The notes under the pieces are model-generated. The model saw nothing but the letters and a program-made list of their open reading frames with translations, ran no database searches and had not been told where the DNA came from. Positions 63,026 to 64,000 of a stretch of 64,000 nt of DNA are shown one piece after another (the first letter of the stretch is position 1; every line of letters starts with the position of its first letter). A program made the position numbers and the translations under genes. Origin of the DNA: Chitinophagales bacterium (lineage in GTDB: Bacteria > Bacteroidota > Bacteroidia > Chitinophagales > JADJOU01). The DNA lies in assembly GCA_016787225.1 (NCBI GenBank), contig JAEUUY010000006.1, positions 124,001-188,000 of the forward strand, in the 5' to 3' direction.

Positions 63026-64000
63026 GTGAAGAGACCACTAGCTTTAGCATCCGATTTTTTTCAAGAAAGGCGAAATCAGTTTTTAAAAAACCTAAAACCA
63101 AACTCAATTGCTATCTTTCATTCAGGAGATATCTTTCATAAATCTGCAGACGCTAATTTTTCTTTTTTTCAAAACCCAGATACGTTTTATCTATCTGGCA
63201 TAGACCAGGAAGAAACCATTTTAGTTTTATTTCCAGATGCACCTAACCCCTTATGGAAAGAGGTGTTGTTTATACGTGAAACGAGCGAATATATCAAAGT
63301 TTGGGAAGGATTTAAATATACTTTAGAAGAAGCTAAGACTATCTCGGGTATTGCGAATGTCAATTGGAATAAGAGTGCTGATAGTTTGCTTAAAACAATG
63401 ATGCATTATGCAGAGCACATCTATGTAAACCTGAATGAGCACGATAGAGCAAGTTATGATGGAGATTATATGGATTTGCGAAAGTTGAGAGGTATTCAAC
63501 GAGATTTTCCAGCACATAAATATGAGCGAAGTGCTCCTATTCTGGGTAGATTGCGAATGGCAAAAACCAAGGAAGAAATAGATGTCATGCAAAAAGCGGC
63601 GGATATTACCACAGAGACATTTGTAAAACTTTTAAAAGAAATAAAGAATTTCAAATCGGAACACGAAGTGGAGGCGTTTATTTTGTATGAGTTTCATAAG
63701 AATCAGGCGATTCAAGCATACAATGCCATTATTGCTGGTGGTCAGAACTCATGCATTTTACATTATAATGACAACAATAGGCCATTAATCAAAGGAGAAA
63801 TATTGTTGATGGATTTTGGTTGTTCGTATTCAAACTATGCTTCAGATTTATCTAGAACGATTCCTATAGGAGGCAAGTTTTCTGCACGTCAAAAACAAAT
63901 TTACAATGCTACCCTAGATGTTTTTAAGGCTGCCAAAGAAATCGCAAACACTAGCCTTAGCCTCATGGAATGGAATAATGAAGGCAAGAAAATAATGGAG
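63026..64000 (+). CDS. pepP: Xaa-Pro aminopeptidase, 3' end outside the window
   Basis: 325 codons are open to the end of the window. M24B metallopeptidase: the N-terminal creatinase-like domain spans about residues 1-175 (SIAIFHSGD, NPDTFYLSGID), and the pita-bread catalytic domain begins at RMAKTKEEIDVMQKAADIT. Two metal-binding Asp are visible in LLMDFGCSY and ASDLSRTIP; the His and Glu ligands lie beyond the window. Earlier HYNDNN is also conserved. The GTG at 63026 is the only reasonable start, as no ATG occurs near the N-terminus. It removes N-terminal residues preceding proline. Confidence 0.9.
   Translation, partial: MKRPLALASDFFQERRNQFLKNLKPNSIAIFHSGDIFHKSADANFSFFQNPDTFYLSGIDQEETILVLFPDAPNPLWKEVLFIRETSEYIKVWEGFKYTLEEAKTISGIANVNWNKSADSLLKTMMHYAEHIYVNLNEHDRASYDGDYMDLRKLRGIQRDFPAHKYERSAPILGRLRMAKTKEEIDVMQKAADITTETFVKLLKEIKNFKSEHEVEAFILYEFHKNQAIQAYNAIIAGGQNSCILHYNDNNRPLIKGEILLMDFGCSYSNYASDLSRTIPIGGKFSARQKQIYNATLDVFKAAKEIANTSLSLMEWNNEGKKIME

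Overview
The window is chromosomal DNA of a low-GC member of the Bacteroidota. The evidence is a type IX secretion C-terminal sorting domain, families almost confined to this phylum (DUF4175-like, DUF6089-like, GSCFA, PorT-like barrel, Big_5 lipoprotein), a serine-palmitoyltransferase-like sphingolipid enzyme, and -7 boxes of the TAnnTTTG type (for example TAACTTTG before uvrA and TATCTTTG before anmK). An AlkB-type alkane hydroxylase and a c-type cytochrome point to an aerobic, free-living lineage rather than a gut Bacteroides. Both ends of the window cut a gene: a DUF4175-like protein at the left and an Xaa-Pro aminopeptidase at the right.

Layout. 1-5.5 kb: coiled-coil envelope protein, LysM glucosaminidase, trmB. 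5.5-12 kb (minus strand): a thioredoxin-fold protein without its cysteine pair, two tandem PNGase F-like secreted proteins, and an SPT-like enzyme. 12-19 kb: hsp20, a class V aminotransferase, then a tightly overlapping series (EamA transporter, rarA, PolB-like exonuclease, thioredoxin-like protein, polytopic membrane protein). 19-29 kb: queA, an ECF sigma factor, uvrA, an outer-membrane protein, an NlpC/P60 lipoprotein, a double-HTH regulator overlapping tsaB, and recQ. 29-35.7 kb: a lipoprotein, TerC, cytochrome c, DUF805, an S9 peptidase with an extra C-terminal domain, and dcd.

35.7-39 kb is the accessory patch. It holds a decayed IS1-family transposase, small palindromic elements, and two cassettes, each made of a start-less or truncated reading-frame tip, a small downstream gene, and an 89% identical 97-bp noncoding repeat. 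This is the most unusual part of the window and resembles displaced toxin-tip/immunity modules.

39-50 kb, almost all plus strand: PhoX-like protein, alkane monooxygenase plus fatty-aldehyde dehydrogenase, a 282-bp MITE-like element with terminal inverted repeats and a target duplication, anmK, a YbaB-like protein, an AT-rich gap, an L,D-transpeptidase, ybeY, two perfect parS-like palindromes and mnmG, then an EEP-family nuclease/phosphatase and rluF (minus). 50-64 kb: tex, a Big_5 lipoprotein, gamma-carbonic anhydrase, idi, a GT87-like membrane protein, hisS, a UvrD/PcrA helicase, a LOG protein, a GSCFA protein, an outer-membrane barrel and pepP. Apart from the 36-38 kb patch and the PNGase-like pair, this is ordinary housekeeping and envelope gene content. 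No rRNA, tRNA or CRISPR array was seen.
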